Shown piece after piece: positions 39,378-51,376 of a stretch of DNA of 64,000 nucleotides. The position numbers and the translations under genes are program-made. The stretch is from the NCBI RefSeq assembly GCF_932294415.1, contig NC_065538.1, positions 80,675,834 through 80,739,833 on the forward strand, given 5' to 3'. The DNA comes from Quercus robur (taxonomy: Eukaryota; Streptophyta; Magnoliopsida; Fagales; Fagaceae). How positions within the stretch are numbered: position 1 is the stretch's first letter; every line of letters starts with the position of its first letter. Under the pieces are notes generated by a model. That model did not search any database. It was given only the letters and a program-made list of their open reading frames with translations, and was not told where the DNA came from.

Positions 39378-40490
39378 TGGTAGGGAGACTTCATATTCCT
39401 AAATCAAACCAAATATCAATATTTTTCCCCCATACCCCAAAAATAGTTATTTTAAGTGAAAGACCAATAACACAAACATGGATGCTGAAAAACTGGTCAT
39501 TTCTTTGATTCTGATACTTCTTTTCTTCCCATTTTGCATTTCCCTTGACACCTTAACATCAGACCAATCCATAAAGGATGTCCAATTTTTTTTTTTTAAT
39601 TCCAAACAATGATTATTGGAATTGGACCATAAGTTGGAGATACTATAGTTATCTCATTAAAATTAGCTTTGCATTCACGCGACTTTTATAAACTTTGTTG
39701 TATATCTCACAAGACCAATGGGGTAACAGGTCTTAATTATCTGTCTTATACTCTAGTAAAAAAAAATAAGATGGGCTTTTTTAGGCATAACATCATTAAC
39801 TTGACCTAAGAAACCAAACCCAAGTGCCCAGGAATTTACAATCTGTGTATCACAAAATGAAATCACCAAAGAGCCAAAATAACCAACTCTTTTGGGTTCA
39901 TGTGAGCTTTTGATAAGTCCATGAAACGTAATAGATCACTAACAAATGAATTATTCTTCAGCAAGCTATATATAATCACAAGTTTGGAGTTTTAAACTTA
40001 TTACTTTTGCTACTTTAAATAGCAAATGCCAATATGATTAAGAAGTAAATTTAATTTTGCATTGCACTACAAGCTAAGTTGCCTTTCTCTTAGACAAGGC
40101 AAGGGGAAGCACATACCTCCCTGAGTTGACAAACCAACCAAGCTACACTAAAAAAAAATTGCTTTCCAGTCCACTGCACAGTAGCACCAGAAAGATTATA
40201 ACGAAAAAAGAAAAAAAAAAAAATCATTTTTCATACATGCATAAATAATTCACTGCGCCATATAATAGATAGTGAAACAAAGTGTTTGAACATTATATCT
40301 ATATTACTATTCCAGAACATTGAACATACATGTCACAAATTTTATTTCATCAGATAGAAAACTTTAATTGGACATGCCAATAGGCATACAAGTGTCTCAA
40401 ACTCTACAATTTACAATAAAAACACATTGCAAAAACTTTTCAGTAGTCAAATTTTCAAAAAGATAAATTTATCTATTAGATAAGCATTAA
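39378..40490. repeat. Inverted duplication, left copy
   Basis: This block is the reverse complement of about 58022-59448. It includes the SRLK 5' fragment at 39478 and a distinctive right part with GACATGCCAATAGGCATACA. The pair is about 17.5 kb apart and flanks the intact SRLK and the LINE region. The other copy is longer by one 300-bp MITE. Confidence 0.8.
39478..39590 (+). pseudogene. SRLK 5' fragment (signal peptide only), plus strand
   Basis: The plus strand reads MDAEKLVISLILILLFFPFC then SLDTLTSDQSIKD. It then runs into a T-tract and unrelated DNA starting AATTCCAAACAATGATTATT. About 35 residues of the signal peptide and the first lectin residues remain. The same truncation junction occurs in the minus-strand fragment at 59227-59343, so the two derive from one truncated ancestor. 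Confidence 0.85.
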
Positions 40491-40754
40491 ATAGAATAAG
40501 CAGGTGCACAAAGATTGAAATCAACGTTAGATTTTGAGAAGTCAATAAAATGTAGTTTTTCACTAACAAAAAAACTAACCACCAAAGCCTCCAAAATCAA
40601 CTAGAAAGCCCCAAAACCATGACCCAAATCTCAAAAACTAAACTTTCCGCTTCTAAACAAAGTAAAACATTCTAAATCAATACTACAGTTCATGTAAAAG
40701 ATCAGAACATAACAGAACAAAAGAAGATTAAAAATTTTAAGAAAGAAGGAAAAC

Positions 40755-41195
40755 GGATAATCAAAGCTTTGTCATAACACCTTTCTGTTATCCCCCTGGA
40801 TCAATACCAGGTTTCTTGAATCTTGAAGCTGAACAACAGAGGAGGCTGTAACTTGGACAGAAACATTTGTAGACCAAAGAAGACAGTTAAAACTGTCATG
40901 GAGGACAAGGTTTCCAAACTGGTTGATGGAGAGAACTCCAGCGGAATCATTGATAGGATCATTCCTGTTTGCAATTCACACGACAGTTTGTTTTGTCAAT
41001 CTGACATACCAAAAACCAAGAAACTGATAGCTGGAGTTGCCAGGGCTGAAGAAGCCTAAGGCAAAATTATTCTTTGGAAATCAAAGACTGGCCATCCTTG
41101 ACGGATTCATCTGGTGTTAAGGTGTCAAGGGAAATGCAAAATGGAAAGAAAATAGTGATTAGAATCAAGGACATAACCAATTTTTCAGCATCCAT
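40755..41195 (-). pseudogene. SRLK exon-1 fragment, 3' truncated
   Basis: Minus strand from ATG 41195 (MDAEKLVMSLILI). It keeps the signal peptide and most of the B-lectin domain, ending within the WQSFDYP block at about 40755. A 1-base loss in the SLISKE-NNF region (AAAGAATAAT) shifts the frame. A TGA stands where the intact copy has the tryptophan of WVANRND, and another TGA replaces the tryptophan of WQSFDYP. No kinase exons follow. Confidence 0.85.
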
Positions 41196-41344
41196 GTTTG
41201 TTTTAGTGATCTTTTACTCTTTTTTTTGGGTTGGGAAAAACATATTGATATTTGGTTTGATTCAGGATTATGAAGTCTCTTTACCAAAAAAGAAAACAGA
41301 TAGAGAATTATGAAGCCTTATCTCTCTAATCCCTATCTCTAAAT

Positions 41345-42660
41345 CTTTTTATTATAGGGATTAAGCATCCCTTCTTTCAAACCAAAAATGTAGCGTACCA
41401 AAATGGATTTTGGATCAAGTCAATAAGCCAGCTTACACAGTCACAAGCATCGCAAGTCTAGAATTGCGTCTAGGGATTGGAGGCATTCTAGGCATCAATT
41501 ATCAGTGAAGGCTTTTGTCAACTTGAAAATTACTAGCAGATTATTTAAAATATACTTTTCTTTAGTTTTAGAGAAACTTAATGGATGGCTAGAGTGACAT
41601 GTTAGTATTGTTAACTTTTAGCATCTTTTCCTTACTTTAGTGAGTAATTGATAGTTTGATTAAGTTGGCAAACAAGTGGTCGAGAAAATGGGATGAGATT
41701 GGTTTATTGGGATATAGACAGTTATCAAGGGAAAAACAAAAAGGCTGGGCCAACTATTCCTGCTTGAGATGGTAAGTGGTAATTCAGCATCTTCACTGAT
41801 CTTGGCCCAGCCACAGCCAACTAGTCTGAGCATGATTTCTAGAGCTTTCATAAATCAACCTATTAATAGTTGATTAAGCTTTTACAAACTAGCATGCTGT
41901 CTACTATACGCTTTGCTTGCTTTTTAAAAGAAAAGGTTGAAGACGGAACAGCTCATTGGAAGCACAATTTTAAAGTTCAAAAGACTACATAGACTCCCAA
42001 CCAAGCACATGAGATCAATATATAATGTATCTGGCATGTAAGCCTTAAGTACAAGGTATTGAACAAGGTAAACTGTATTGCACGACCAAAACACATGGAT
42101 TTATAATGTCTTTTTTTGACTCTTCAATACTGTAACATAATACTCACATCATTTATTGTACCATATCTCTCATCCATTTCAAAATCTGGTGTTCGGAGAG
42201 AGCGTTTTTTTTTAAAAAAAAATTAAAAATTAAAAAAAATCAATAAAGAATTGATTTTGGGCCAAAAATCAGTAGAAAGACCAATGCTAATCAAACTTCT
42301 TATTTAGATATGAATTGCATAGATTGCATGAGTTAGAAATATGAATTAAAGAATGGTGTGATTATGTAGCTATAGAATATCAAAATACCTTAGGACCCAT
42401 GGTGACTTTGACGGCTACAGCAAGCTCCACCACACCCTTTAGCATAAGACAAAGAGCCCAGGCCAAAAACCCGAATTTGATATCTTTGGCTACATAGTTT
42501 CTTCTCCTCCTCAATCCACTGCCAATCTAAATCACACAACAGAGAGCATTGTCCTTCTCTCTCAACAACAACACCACAAGGCAAGCACAAACACTCTCAA
42601 GTCTCAACAATCCCCCTCTCTCTCCAAGCTGAAAGCTCGCATTTTTCTTCAAGAATGGAG
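41345..42660. repeat. Duplicated SRLK upstream/flank block, copy 2
   Basis: Upstream DNA of the 40.8-41.2 kb fragment. It corresponds to 38690-39370 and 59510-60540. The CT-rich end (about 42500-42640, with a CAACAATCCCCCTCTCTCTC stretch) looks like the leader of a lost gene. The frame 42390-42590 has no recognisable domain. Confidence 0.55.
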
Positions 42661-43430
42661 TTGGGTTTCGTCATAAAGTGAAGGAAGTCAAGGATACAAG
42701 CTGGTGGGTCATCAGTGTTAGAACTTGGGATAAAAGCCATCTCCCAAATTGTCACCGAAAATCTCCGTTTTTTTAAAAAAAAAAAAAACCTAATACATTT
42801 TATTTTATTTTAAAGTTAACTACAAAATTAGTTATAACTTAAAATTACAACTTTACTCAATATCTTTTTTATTAGAGGAGAATTTTAATAAATTCACTAT
42901 TGGATTACATTTTCATTTTATACCCTCCATATTTGTAAAATTTCTAAAAAATTAAAAATTAATAGCTATGTTATCAGTAAGTTGTTTAAATTGCAAATTT
43001 TTGTAGTTTAAAATTATGTATAAAATATAATTTATAGATTATATAATAAATAATATCTGATTGACCCAAAAAAATTGACATGTGTATTAAGAGCCTAAAG
43101 AACGTGTAATCCAACAGTTAGATTTTCGAAATATGTAGTAATGTTAATAATATTGTTTAAGATTGTAACCTTAAACTATAACTTATTTTGTAGATAAATT
43201 TTGTCCATTATTATATATAAGAGATATTTTGAAAATGGAAAAAATTAATGAAATGCCCTAAAAACATTGGTTTATGAAATATTTTTGGAAACCGTTTATG
43301 GAAAAAAAAATTTTGCAACTTTTTATATTTCCTACGAAAATTATATTAGTTTTAATTTTTTTTTTAAAAATGATCTATTAACAAATACCCTAAGAGCACC
43401 TATAAAATAATGTAATGTGTGGTTGGAATT
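42661..43430. other. A/T-rich intergenic DNA
   Basis: No gene, domain or sharp repeat boundary recognised. Homopolymer tracts are frequent. Confidence 0.5.
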
Positions 43431-44330
43431 TTTATTTTTTTAGTACTCCTTACAAACGATTCATCTTCTACATGACTTTTTTTTTTTAGAAACCTCTTCT
43501 ATATGACTTAAATGACCTAAAAAGAAAAAAGATATAAGTAATCACTTATATTAAAATATAAAATAAAATAAAAAACAAGACTATAATAACATATGAAAAA
43601 TATAATTTTATTAAGAACCTATCTACATTATTTTGAGAATGTGACATAATTGTCAATGTAGTTCTTCTCTCTACAAAAACATCTCCACTCAAAGCATCAC
43701 TAAAGTGAATCGAAATAGATCGTAATAGACTGAATTAGATCAAATTGGACCAAAGTGTACCGAATGGAACAAAATGGACTAAAATGGACCGAATAGACCT
43801 AAGTAGACCATAATGGACCGAATAGGACCAAATTGGATCAAAGTGGACCAAAATGGACTTAAGTGAACCAAAATAGACCGAAATGGACTGAACTGAACAA
43901 AAGTGAACTAAATTGACCGAAATAGATAGAGTGGACTGAATAGACCACAATGGACCAAACTGGATAGAATTTGACCAAAATGGACCAAATAGGACAAAAT
44001 GGACTAAACTAAACTAAAATTTTACTCTGATATAACTCAGTAGGAACATAACAACAATAAATGTTATACTTCAGCTTTTAGATATTATGTAGATGAGGTT
44101 AGGTCGGCTCTTTTCTCACTCTAACATGAGTGGCTCTGAAAAAAGGAAATAGGAGAGGAAGACTTGCATGTATTGTTGTTGGGTGTATGCAATCAAATAT
44201 CTATTGTAGATCTATTCATGTCATTAAGAGAGAAGCAAGTAAAATTATATTTGTTCTTATAATTAGGGCTAAATTTCGTTACACACATTCTATTTACACA
44301 TATGTACACACATGCAATATAAATTTCTGA
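43431..44330. repeat. Direct duplication with GGACC minisatellite, copy 1
   Basis: The block matches 45180-45940 in the same orientation (shared CATATGAAAAATATAATTTT, TAACATGAGTG and TAATTAGGGCTAAATTTCGT). Its core (43710-44010) is a degenerate minisatellite of about 10-11 bp units of the type TGGACCAAAW. The 71-codon frame 43735-43950 merely reads this repeat. Confidence 0.75.
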
Positions 44331-45180
44331 CAGTTCAATTAGTGTATAAAACACTATGAATGTTTAGACTCTCAACTAACAAATTATCAATTCAAGCTTA
44401 ATATCAAACAATTAATGTGCGGAATATGAACAAGCTTAATACAGAATTGATAAACAATCTAAACCTAATAAAAACACATTCACAACAGAAATTAAATGGC
44501 AAAGATTAAGGGAAGGAAGATGCAAACACAAAGACAATATAACGATGTGTTATCGAAGAGGAAACCGAAGCTCTCAAAGTAAAACCTCTCCGCCGCCCTC
44601 CAAGTGGTAAATAATCCACTAAAGAATGTAGTTGGGATACATGAACAGCAGAAGACCCTCCAAGCCTAATCTACCCAGTGTACCTAAGCCCTCCAAGCTC
44701 CTGCTCCTACTCCAACGAGTTTATGCCGAACCTATTTCTTATTTAGCCGAACCTATCTGAGGTGATCGGTGGCTGGGACGGCGGTGGGTCGAGCTTTGGC
44801 TGGGATGACATCGGTCTTAGAGCTTGAGCTTGAGAGATAGTGAGTTTTAGGTGAGATGGTGAGAGTGAGCTTGAGAGTTTCAGAGAGGTGAGAGCTTGAG
44901 AGAAATTTCAGATGGGAGCTTGAGAGTGACATTAAGAGAGAGGACGATGAGATGAGAATAAAAGAAATGAAAAAAATAAACAAAGCAGTATTATTTTAAT
45001 CTGGGGGGATAATAAAAAATTAATTTTTTTTTAGATGTCTGTTACAGTGCACATCTATCTATAGATGTGCACTGTAGTAGTTCAGCTAAAAATTATACCT
45101 ATGCCTCCACTGCTGCATGACCCTTTTTGATATTTTGGTGGAACTAAAATAGCATTATATCTATTTAGCTCCATTGCTAC
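44331..45180. repeat. Unclassified TE-like segment and hairpin between the duplicates
   Basis: 44370-44750 has CCTCTCCGCCGCCCTCCAAG and CAGAAGACCCTCCAAGCC, a style I associate with plant LTRs, though no partner LTR is present. 44990-45180 resembles a small MITE and holds a perfect hairpin at 45044-45075. The Ser/Leu-rich frame 44753-44983 comes from a GAGCTTGAGAG repeat, not a gene. Confidence 0.45.
45044..45075. repeat. Perfect 15-bp-arm hairpin
   Basis: Arms ACAGTGCACATCTAT and ATAGATGTGCACTGT are separated by 2 bases. It is likely the core or end of a foldback MITE; no mature small RNA can be inferred from sequence alone. Confidence 0.85.
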
Positions 45181-45254
45181 AAATGCTCTAAACAATTCAT
45201 CCTCCATATGGCTTAAATGAACTAAAAAGGAAGCAAATATAAGTAAATCCATCA

Positions 45255-45302
<48 letters not shown>

Positions 45303-45998
45303 AAAAAAAAAAAACTATAATAACATATGAAAAATATAATTTTATTAAAGAACTTGCCAACATTTGTTGAAAATGTGACATAATTGTCAATAAAGTATCT
45401 ACTCTTTTTACACAGAAATCTCCCCTTAAAATATCACTAAAGTGAACTAAATGGACCGAAGTAAATTGAAATAAACTAAATTGGATCAAAGTGGACCGAA
45501 TTAGACTGAAATGGACTATGATGGACCAAATATACAACAATGGACTGAATTTGACCAAAGTAGATTGAATTGGACCAAAGTGGACCAAATAGGCCAAAAT
45601 AGACTGAATTGAATCAAAATGTTATGCTAATATGACTCAGCGAGAGTTTAACAATAATAAATATTATGCTTTAACTTTTAGATATTATATAAATAAAGCT
45701 ATGTCCCCTCTTTGCTCACTCTAACATGAGTGATTTTGAAAAAAGGAACTAGGAGAGGAAGACTTGCATGTATTGTTACCAAGTGTACGTAAGCAAACAT
45801 CTGTTGTAGATCTGCTCATGACATTAAGAGAGAAGTAAATAAAATTATACTGTTCTTATAATTAGGGCTAAATTTCGTTACACAAATTATTTTACACATC
45901 CGTACACACATGCAATATAATTTTCCACTTGAAAATAGTGAAATTTTAATGCATTTTGTGCGTGTATGGACGAATATGTAAAATTGTGTGTATAACAA
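45180..45998. repeat. Direct duplication with GGACC minisatellite, copy 2
   Basis: Second copy of the block at 43431-44330, with a (TA)n run at about 45259-45299 near its left end. The shorter minisatellite core is at 45436-45610. The frame 45256-45597 reads the repeat. Confidence 0.75.
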
Positions 45999-46162
45999 TT
46001 ACTATTCGTTAATTAGTTGTGTTCTAATCAATAGTATGTGCGTTCTTGTGTTGATTGCTTCAATCTTTAGATTATATTTGATTTATATTGTAGTTGTTGT
46101 TAATTGATTAGTACTGTCATCACCAAATTGATCTAATCAAGTCATTTTTAATTAATCCGCAT

Positions 46163-46788
46163 TGTACGCACCAAAGACGGGTTTGCTGGGCCAAACTGCT
46201 ACTTGGGCTCACAACTTATTTGTATGGTGGGTCTGGGTATCCTACTTTGGATTGTTCTAGGTTTAGAGACTCAATGAGATCACTTTTCTCTCTTTCTCTA
46301 CGTTTTCTTCCTCTCAAACCCTCTCTTTCTCTCTCTTTTCTCCTCACAAAATTGCATCCCTCTTCCCTTCATTAGTTTCACCTATTTATAGCCCATTGTT
46401 AATGGGGTGATCATCATTATCTTTTTAACTATTGCAAAGAGAGGTCCAATGTTGATAAATTTAAGTGGATGTTTAGGTATGAGTGGCTTTGGAAATGGTT
46501 CCCACTGCAGCAAATGTGTTCGGCAAAGGAGTTTCCTAGGGTTCTACCGAGCACTCAAATGGCGATATGACCGAGCATATGTATATCGTTCGGAGATGAT
46601 TTTCCGAGTAGTATGTGAGTGGGGTACCCGCAGTTCACTTTTCAAGTATTCGGACAACACCCAGCTTTGACTCGTAGTTATTGTGGGCTTGGGACGGGAT
46701 CCTTAGCGGTGCGAAGGTTGGACCCCCAGGCCATATTATTAATCCATGGCCCAAGGCCCAAATGGACTTGGACGTTAGGTGTCGTACA
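46163..46788 (-). repeat. Solo LTR, Tat family 1
   Basis: A 626-bp stretch that is the reverse complement of the LTRs at 2914 and 12836, including GGTGCGCACA/TGTACGCACC ends and the TATA-like CTATTTATAG. Flanks are CGCAT (46158-46162) and TGCAT (46789-46793): four identical bases plus one transition, a target duplication. With LTR ends and duplication both present and no internal region, this is the product of LTR-LTR recombination. Confidence 0.9.
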
Positions 46789-47160
46789 TGCATAATTAAC
46801 AAAAGGTGTAAAACTTTTGAATTATAATTTAACCTCAATTTTATTTGTCTATCGAAATTAAACTATCAAGAGCATATTTTCAACATTTTTTTTTTTTAGT
46901 TTTTTCTTTTCTTTTATATTGTTTTAAGCTTGGACGAATTTTCAATTTAATAAATCACAGACAAAAGTATTACTATTACAAGGAGGTTCTGGTTCACAGA
47001 CTACCGTAACTAACTTTGGAATTAGACGTTTTTGGTACAACACATTTAAAAGGCTTTTATTAAAACGTCATCGGTTGTAACTACTAGACAACCTTTTTTG
47101 GTTTTTTATTTTTTTTTTATTTTTTTTATTTTTTTTATATAAAGAGGGAATGATAGTAAA
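46789..47160. other. Intergenic
   Basis: A/T-rich with T-tracts (about 47100-47140). No gene seen. Confidence 0.5.
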
Positions 47161-49825
47161 CTTTTTTTTTTTTTTTTTAATTTAAGAAAACGATCATGAA
47201 CTTTTCATTCAACAGGCATTAAGCCTCTGTCAAAAAATACAAATTGCAGAGCATTACTATGAATATCCTCCATCCACGCTTGTGGTTCATACAAGTCTTT
47301 TGCTAATTTTGCAAGCTTATCAGCTACTTTGTTACCCTTGCGCCTGTGTGTGAGTAAGATGCTTGTCTCAACTTGGCTAAAAGTGTCCGTGCTTCCTCTA
47401 TTATGTGCCCAAAAGCTGTCAAACAGGGTTGGTCTACTTTGAGGTGGTTGATAATAACCTCCGAATCACCTTCAAACACCACGTCTTGGAGTCCTAATTT
47501 GAGTGTGAATAAGATGGCCGTTCTGCATGCCAGAGCTTCCAAGTCAGCAACCGTTGGTGGTAATCTGATGCGTTCCGAAAGAGAGGCGATAACCATGCCA
47601 TCTGAATCACGAGTAACCACACCCAAACCCACCGAGTCCATATTTATGAAAGTTGTTCCATCAAAATTTACTTTGTAGACTGAATGTGGGGGAGGCCACC
47701 ATTGGGTTAAGTGAGAAACCACGTCCTGTTGTGTTGGATAATCTTGCACCAAGTGATACTCTTGCAGCCATTCCACAGCATCACTGAAAATTTTGTCCAT
47801 TGGCAAGGAAGTGAACTCGACCCTTTTTGCATTCCAGTTGAACCATAGACTCCATCCCATGTAAGCAAACAGTTCAGCCATGTGTTGGTTTTTTTGTGCA
47901 AGGATTCCTTGAAATAAATCTCGGAAACTTACAAACCTTTCTGATAGGAATTTTCTGCAACATTCAAGTTCCCACCAGATATGCTTCACCGTTTGGTAGC
48001 CCCACAAAGCGTGTATACTATCTTCAGCTCCCTCTCCACATTGATCACACGTTGGGTTTGGTATTATTTTCCACCACTACAGGTTCTTTTTTGTTAGGAG
48101 TGAATCATTTGCTGCCCTCCAAATGAAATGGCGAATTTTATTTGGTATGTTTAATGACCAATTCTCATTCCAGAGTTGCTTGTGAGCCGTTGGGTTGGAG
48201 GTGCCAGGACATGATACTTCAGCCTTTCTTGTTAGGAAACAGTATGCTGATTTGGTTGTGTAGTGACCTGATTGTGTTTCAGCCCATATCAGTTTGTCAT
48301 CCGTGGCATCTAGGCTCAAAGGGAGCCTCATGATTGCCTCCACTTCATGAGGAAGGAATTCATCACGAATAATTTCTTCAAGCCAACACCTATTGTCCTC
48401 ATCTATAAGGGTGCAAACCCGGTTGTTATTGGGAAAATTCTTTTGGGGAGACATAACACGGCTAGAATGCAAGTCAGGTAGCTAGCTATCGCCATGAATG
48501 TGAACTGATTTCCCATCCCTAATCCTCCATTTTGATCCCAAATGAACCACCTTTCTAGCTTGTAAAATACTTTGCCAAGTGTATGATCCTTTCTCTTTCA
48601 CCCCCTCTTCCAATATCGTGCAATTGGGAAAATACCTCACTTTAAAGACCTTGTAAAATAATGAGTCTTTGTTGTGGAGCAACCACCATACCTATTTTCC
48701 CAACATGACTAAATTGAAATTCTCTATATCCTTAAACCCCAATCCTCCTTAACACTTCGGCTTACATAATTTTTTCCATCCCACCCAATGTACCTTCTGT
48801 GCTTTCCCCTTATAACCTCTCCAGAATTTCCTAATTAAGGACTCAATATCCTTGCATAGGCTTTTTGGGAGTTTGAAGCATGCCATGGTGTAAGTGGGCA
48901 TGGCTTGTAGTACCACTTTTATCAAGACTTCTCTTCCACCTTGTGACAATAGCCTTTCTTTCCAACCTTGCATTTTGTGCCAAATCCTTTCTCTAATATA
49001 ACCAAAGCTTTGTTTTTTTCCCCTTCCTACAAAAGAGGGTAAACCAAGGTATTTTTCATAGTTGGTTATGGCTGCCACTCCTAGCAAGTTTTTTTTATCT
49101 CTTCTTGCATAACTATCTCGATATTGGGGCTGAAAAGAGTTGTGTTTTGCCTCAGTTTATTTGCTACCCAGATGCATCTTCATATTTCTTCAAAATCTCC
49201 AAGATGTGGGTGCACTCCTATGAAGTTGCCCGACAAAACAGCAAGTTGTCATCGGCAAAGATCAAGTGTGAAATTTTTGGGGCTGCACTACATAGCGAGA
49301 CTCCTTTAATTGCACCCGAGCTTTCAGCTTGTTGTAAAAGGGAGTGTAACCCCTCTGCACACAAGAGAAACAAATAAGGAGATAATGGGTCCCCTTGGCA
49401 GAGGCCCCTTTTGGGGGTGAAGTTGCCACGAGGTTCACCACTAACCAATATAGAGAAAGAGACAGTATGAATGCAAGATTGAATGAGAGATATCCATCTA
49501 TTGTCAAAACCCATTTTTTCCTTTTTTTTTTTTTTTCAAGAAATACCCATTCCATTCTATCATATGCTTTGCTCATATCCAGTTTAATGGCCATGTATCT
49601 TGTTTTCCCCTTTTTTTGTTTTTTTTTATTTTTATTTTTTTGTTTTGAGGTGATGGAGTGTTTCATGGGCTACAAGGATGTTGTCTATGATTAGTCTATT
49701 TGACATGAATGCACTTTGTGATTCTGACACCAATTTTGGCATGATTTTCTTTAGACGGTTGGCTATTGTTTTGGACACAATTTTGTACAAGACATTGCAC
49801 AGGCTTATAGGTCGGAAATCACGTC
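47161..49825 (-). mobile_element. L1-type LINE, 5'-truncated, with RNase H
   Basis: The minus strand begins in RT at about 49825 with [20 protein letters not shown] and [13 protein letters not shown], then KLDMSKAYDRMEW (about 49560). Next come GLCQGDPLSPYLFLLCAEGL and the catalytic-type LIFADDNLLF near 49230-49260. The RT thumb follows (NYEKYLGLPSFVGRGKK at 49060), then a zinc-binding domain (48472-48077, FIWRAANDSLLTKKNL). The plant RNase H is last (47700-47324), with VNFDGTTFINMDSVGLGVV and LEALACRTAI. A T19 run at 47161-47179 is the poly(A) tail. The order is complete from RT onward, but frameshifts (near 49090 and 48750) and poly-K insertions disable it. ORF1 and endonuclease are missing. 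Confidence 0.85.
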
Positions 49826-50100
49826 ATACAATAAGGAAGAGAAAAGATGAGTCATTGTTCTAAGCAAACAAAAATCTCCTTATTCTCTTTTGCAACACTA
49901 GAAAAAGCTAGAGTAGCACAATTACAGTTTAAATGAACACGAACAAAAGAAAAAGTACAAAAAATTTAACAAATAATGGAAATATCTTCTAAAATCCGAT
50001 TAGTTCTAGAGGACAGCTTAAGCTAGGAATTTTCATGGAGGATAGTAAGGTTGAAGAACAGCCTTAGAAAGGTTGAAGAACAACCTCAATAGTGGAATTG
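49826..50100. other. Repeat fragment
   Basis: Resembles 51110-51240 (CTCTTTTGCAWCACTAG), the tail region of the L1 copy at 51-53.7 kb. No gene. Confidence 0.4.
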
Positions 50101-50290
50101 GTTATTTATTTAAGGCGTAAATGCACTTTTAGTCCCTATATTTTGAACTTTTTCCATTTTGGTCCTTACATTTTATTTTTTCCACTTTTAGTCCCTAAAA
50201 CCAATTAGCGCGTCTCATTTTAGTCCTTTCCGGCATCTAACTAGCGGAAAAGGCTGACGTGGCAGCCGGAGCGAATAAAAAAATTATATA
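50101..50290. mobile_element. One end of a MULE-like element
   Basis: The stretch GGCGTAAATGCACTTTTAGT followed by repeated 'TTTTAGTCCCT'-type text and CTGACGTGGCAGCC is a typical left end of a common plant MITE. I could not find the matching right end before 50540, so it is probably truncated. Confidence 0.4.
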
Positions 50291-51043
50291 AAATGCCAGT
50301 CAACATTTAATTTTTTTTTAAAATAATTTATAAATTTTAACTAAATAAAAAAATTAAAAACAGAATTAAAAACAAGAACACAAAGAACAAAAAAAAAACC
50401 CAGAACTAAACACAAACTCAAATTTAAAAGCACAAAAAAAGAAGCAGAATAAGGAATTCAAAATCCCAAAATGGTAGAACACACGAGCACAAACCCAAAA
50501 AAATTTGACTTTCATGTAATTTGTTTACTTCCACGTTCATGCCCACCTTTGACTTTGCCTCCTCAAGCTACCAATTACTATCAGGTAGGAAAGGGGTTAA
50601 CAATAGCTATGACTTGTGATATTATTAGTAATTGGAATATGTTAATAGGTGTGCGAATCTACTCGTTAAGGAGGAATTAAGCCAATCGTAAAAAGCTAGT
50701 AAATAAATAAATTTCCCTTTAATTGAATACTGTGCGACACTTAAAAAAAAACAAATGATCAATTTTAATAAAAAACTCAACCTTAATGATGTAGTTGAGT
50801 ACTTGTTAACTGAACTCTTTGTAATATTACTTTTCCAAGTACACATAGTCAAAAGAGTTTTGACAAGATTCAATGCATTGGTATCGTTTGAACAGACATG
50901 AGTTAGGTTCAGTACATCAGTGCACTGGACATAAACTTAAGCTTTTTTTTATCACACTTGTTTGACATATTATAGGTCAAGAGGTCCAAACCAATCGTGA
51001 GTGCATATGGTTATAGAAAAATTTACTTTATGTTAGTCTGTGG
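50291..51043. other. Intergenic
   Basis: A/T-rich. 50537-50640 and 50840-50880 loosely match 36065-36150 and 36720-36760, so this may be an old SRLK-flank duplicate. No coding region recognised. Confidence 0.4.
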
Positions 51044-51333
51044 TTTTTTTTTTTTTTTTTTTTTTTGAGAGGAAACGATAGTAGACTTTATTAATTAAGA
51101 AAAAGATATACAATGGGGAAGAGAAATGGGACATATGACTCCCTTTTTCTCTTTTGCATCACTAGCAAACGCTAGAGAAACACGATTACATCGTAAAGAA
51201 ACAAAGAAAGAAAAGAAAAAACTTCAAAATCCAAATAACGATAAGAAAAACGAATCTTCACTTGAATGCCTAGAAAACCTGAAAAAATGCCAAACGACAC
51301 CTTTTTGATTTATATGGACATCAACGTGATGAT

Positions 51334-51376
<43 letters not shown>

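Noticed and set aside
42390-42590. Cys-containing 66-codon minus-strand frame
   Set aside because: Lies in the duplicated flank; the sister blocks at 39.3 and 60.4 kb do not keep the frame.
43735-43950. Frame rich in SILVHF/LWSN repeats
   Set aside because: It is the TGGACCAAAW minisatellite read on the minus strand; the same happens at 45256-45597.
44753-44983. Ser/Leu-rich minus-strand frame
   Set aside because: Produced by a GAGCTTGAGAG low-complexity stretch; no start context or homologue recognised.
50471-50680. 69-codon plus-strand frame
   Set aside because: Overlaps a degenerate flank duplicate of 36.07 kb, where the frame is not kept.
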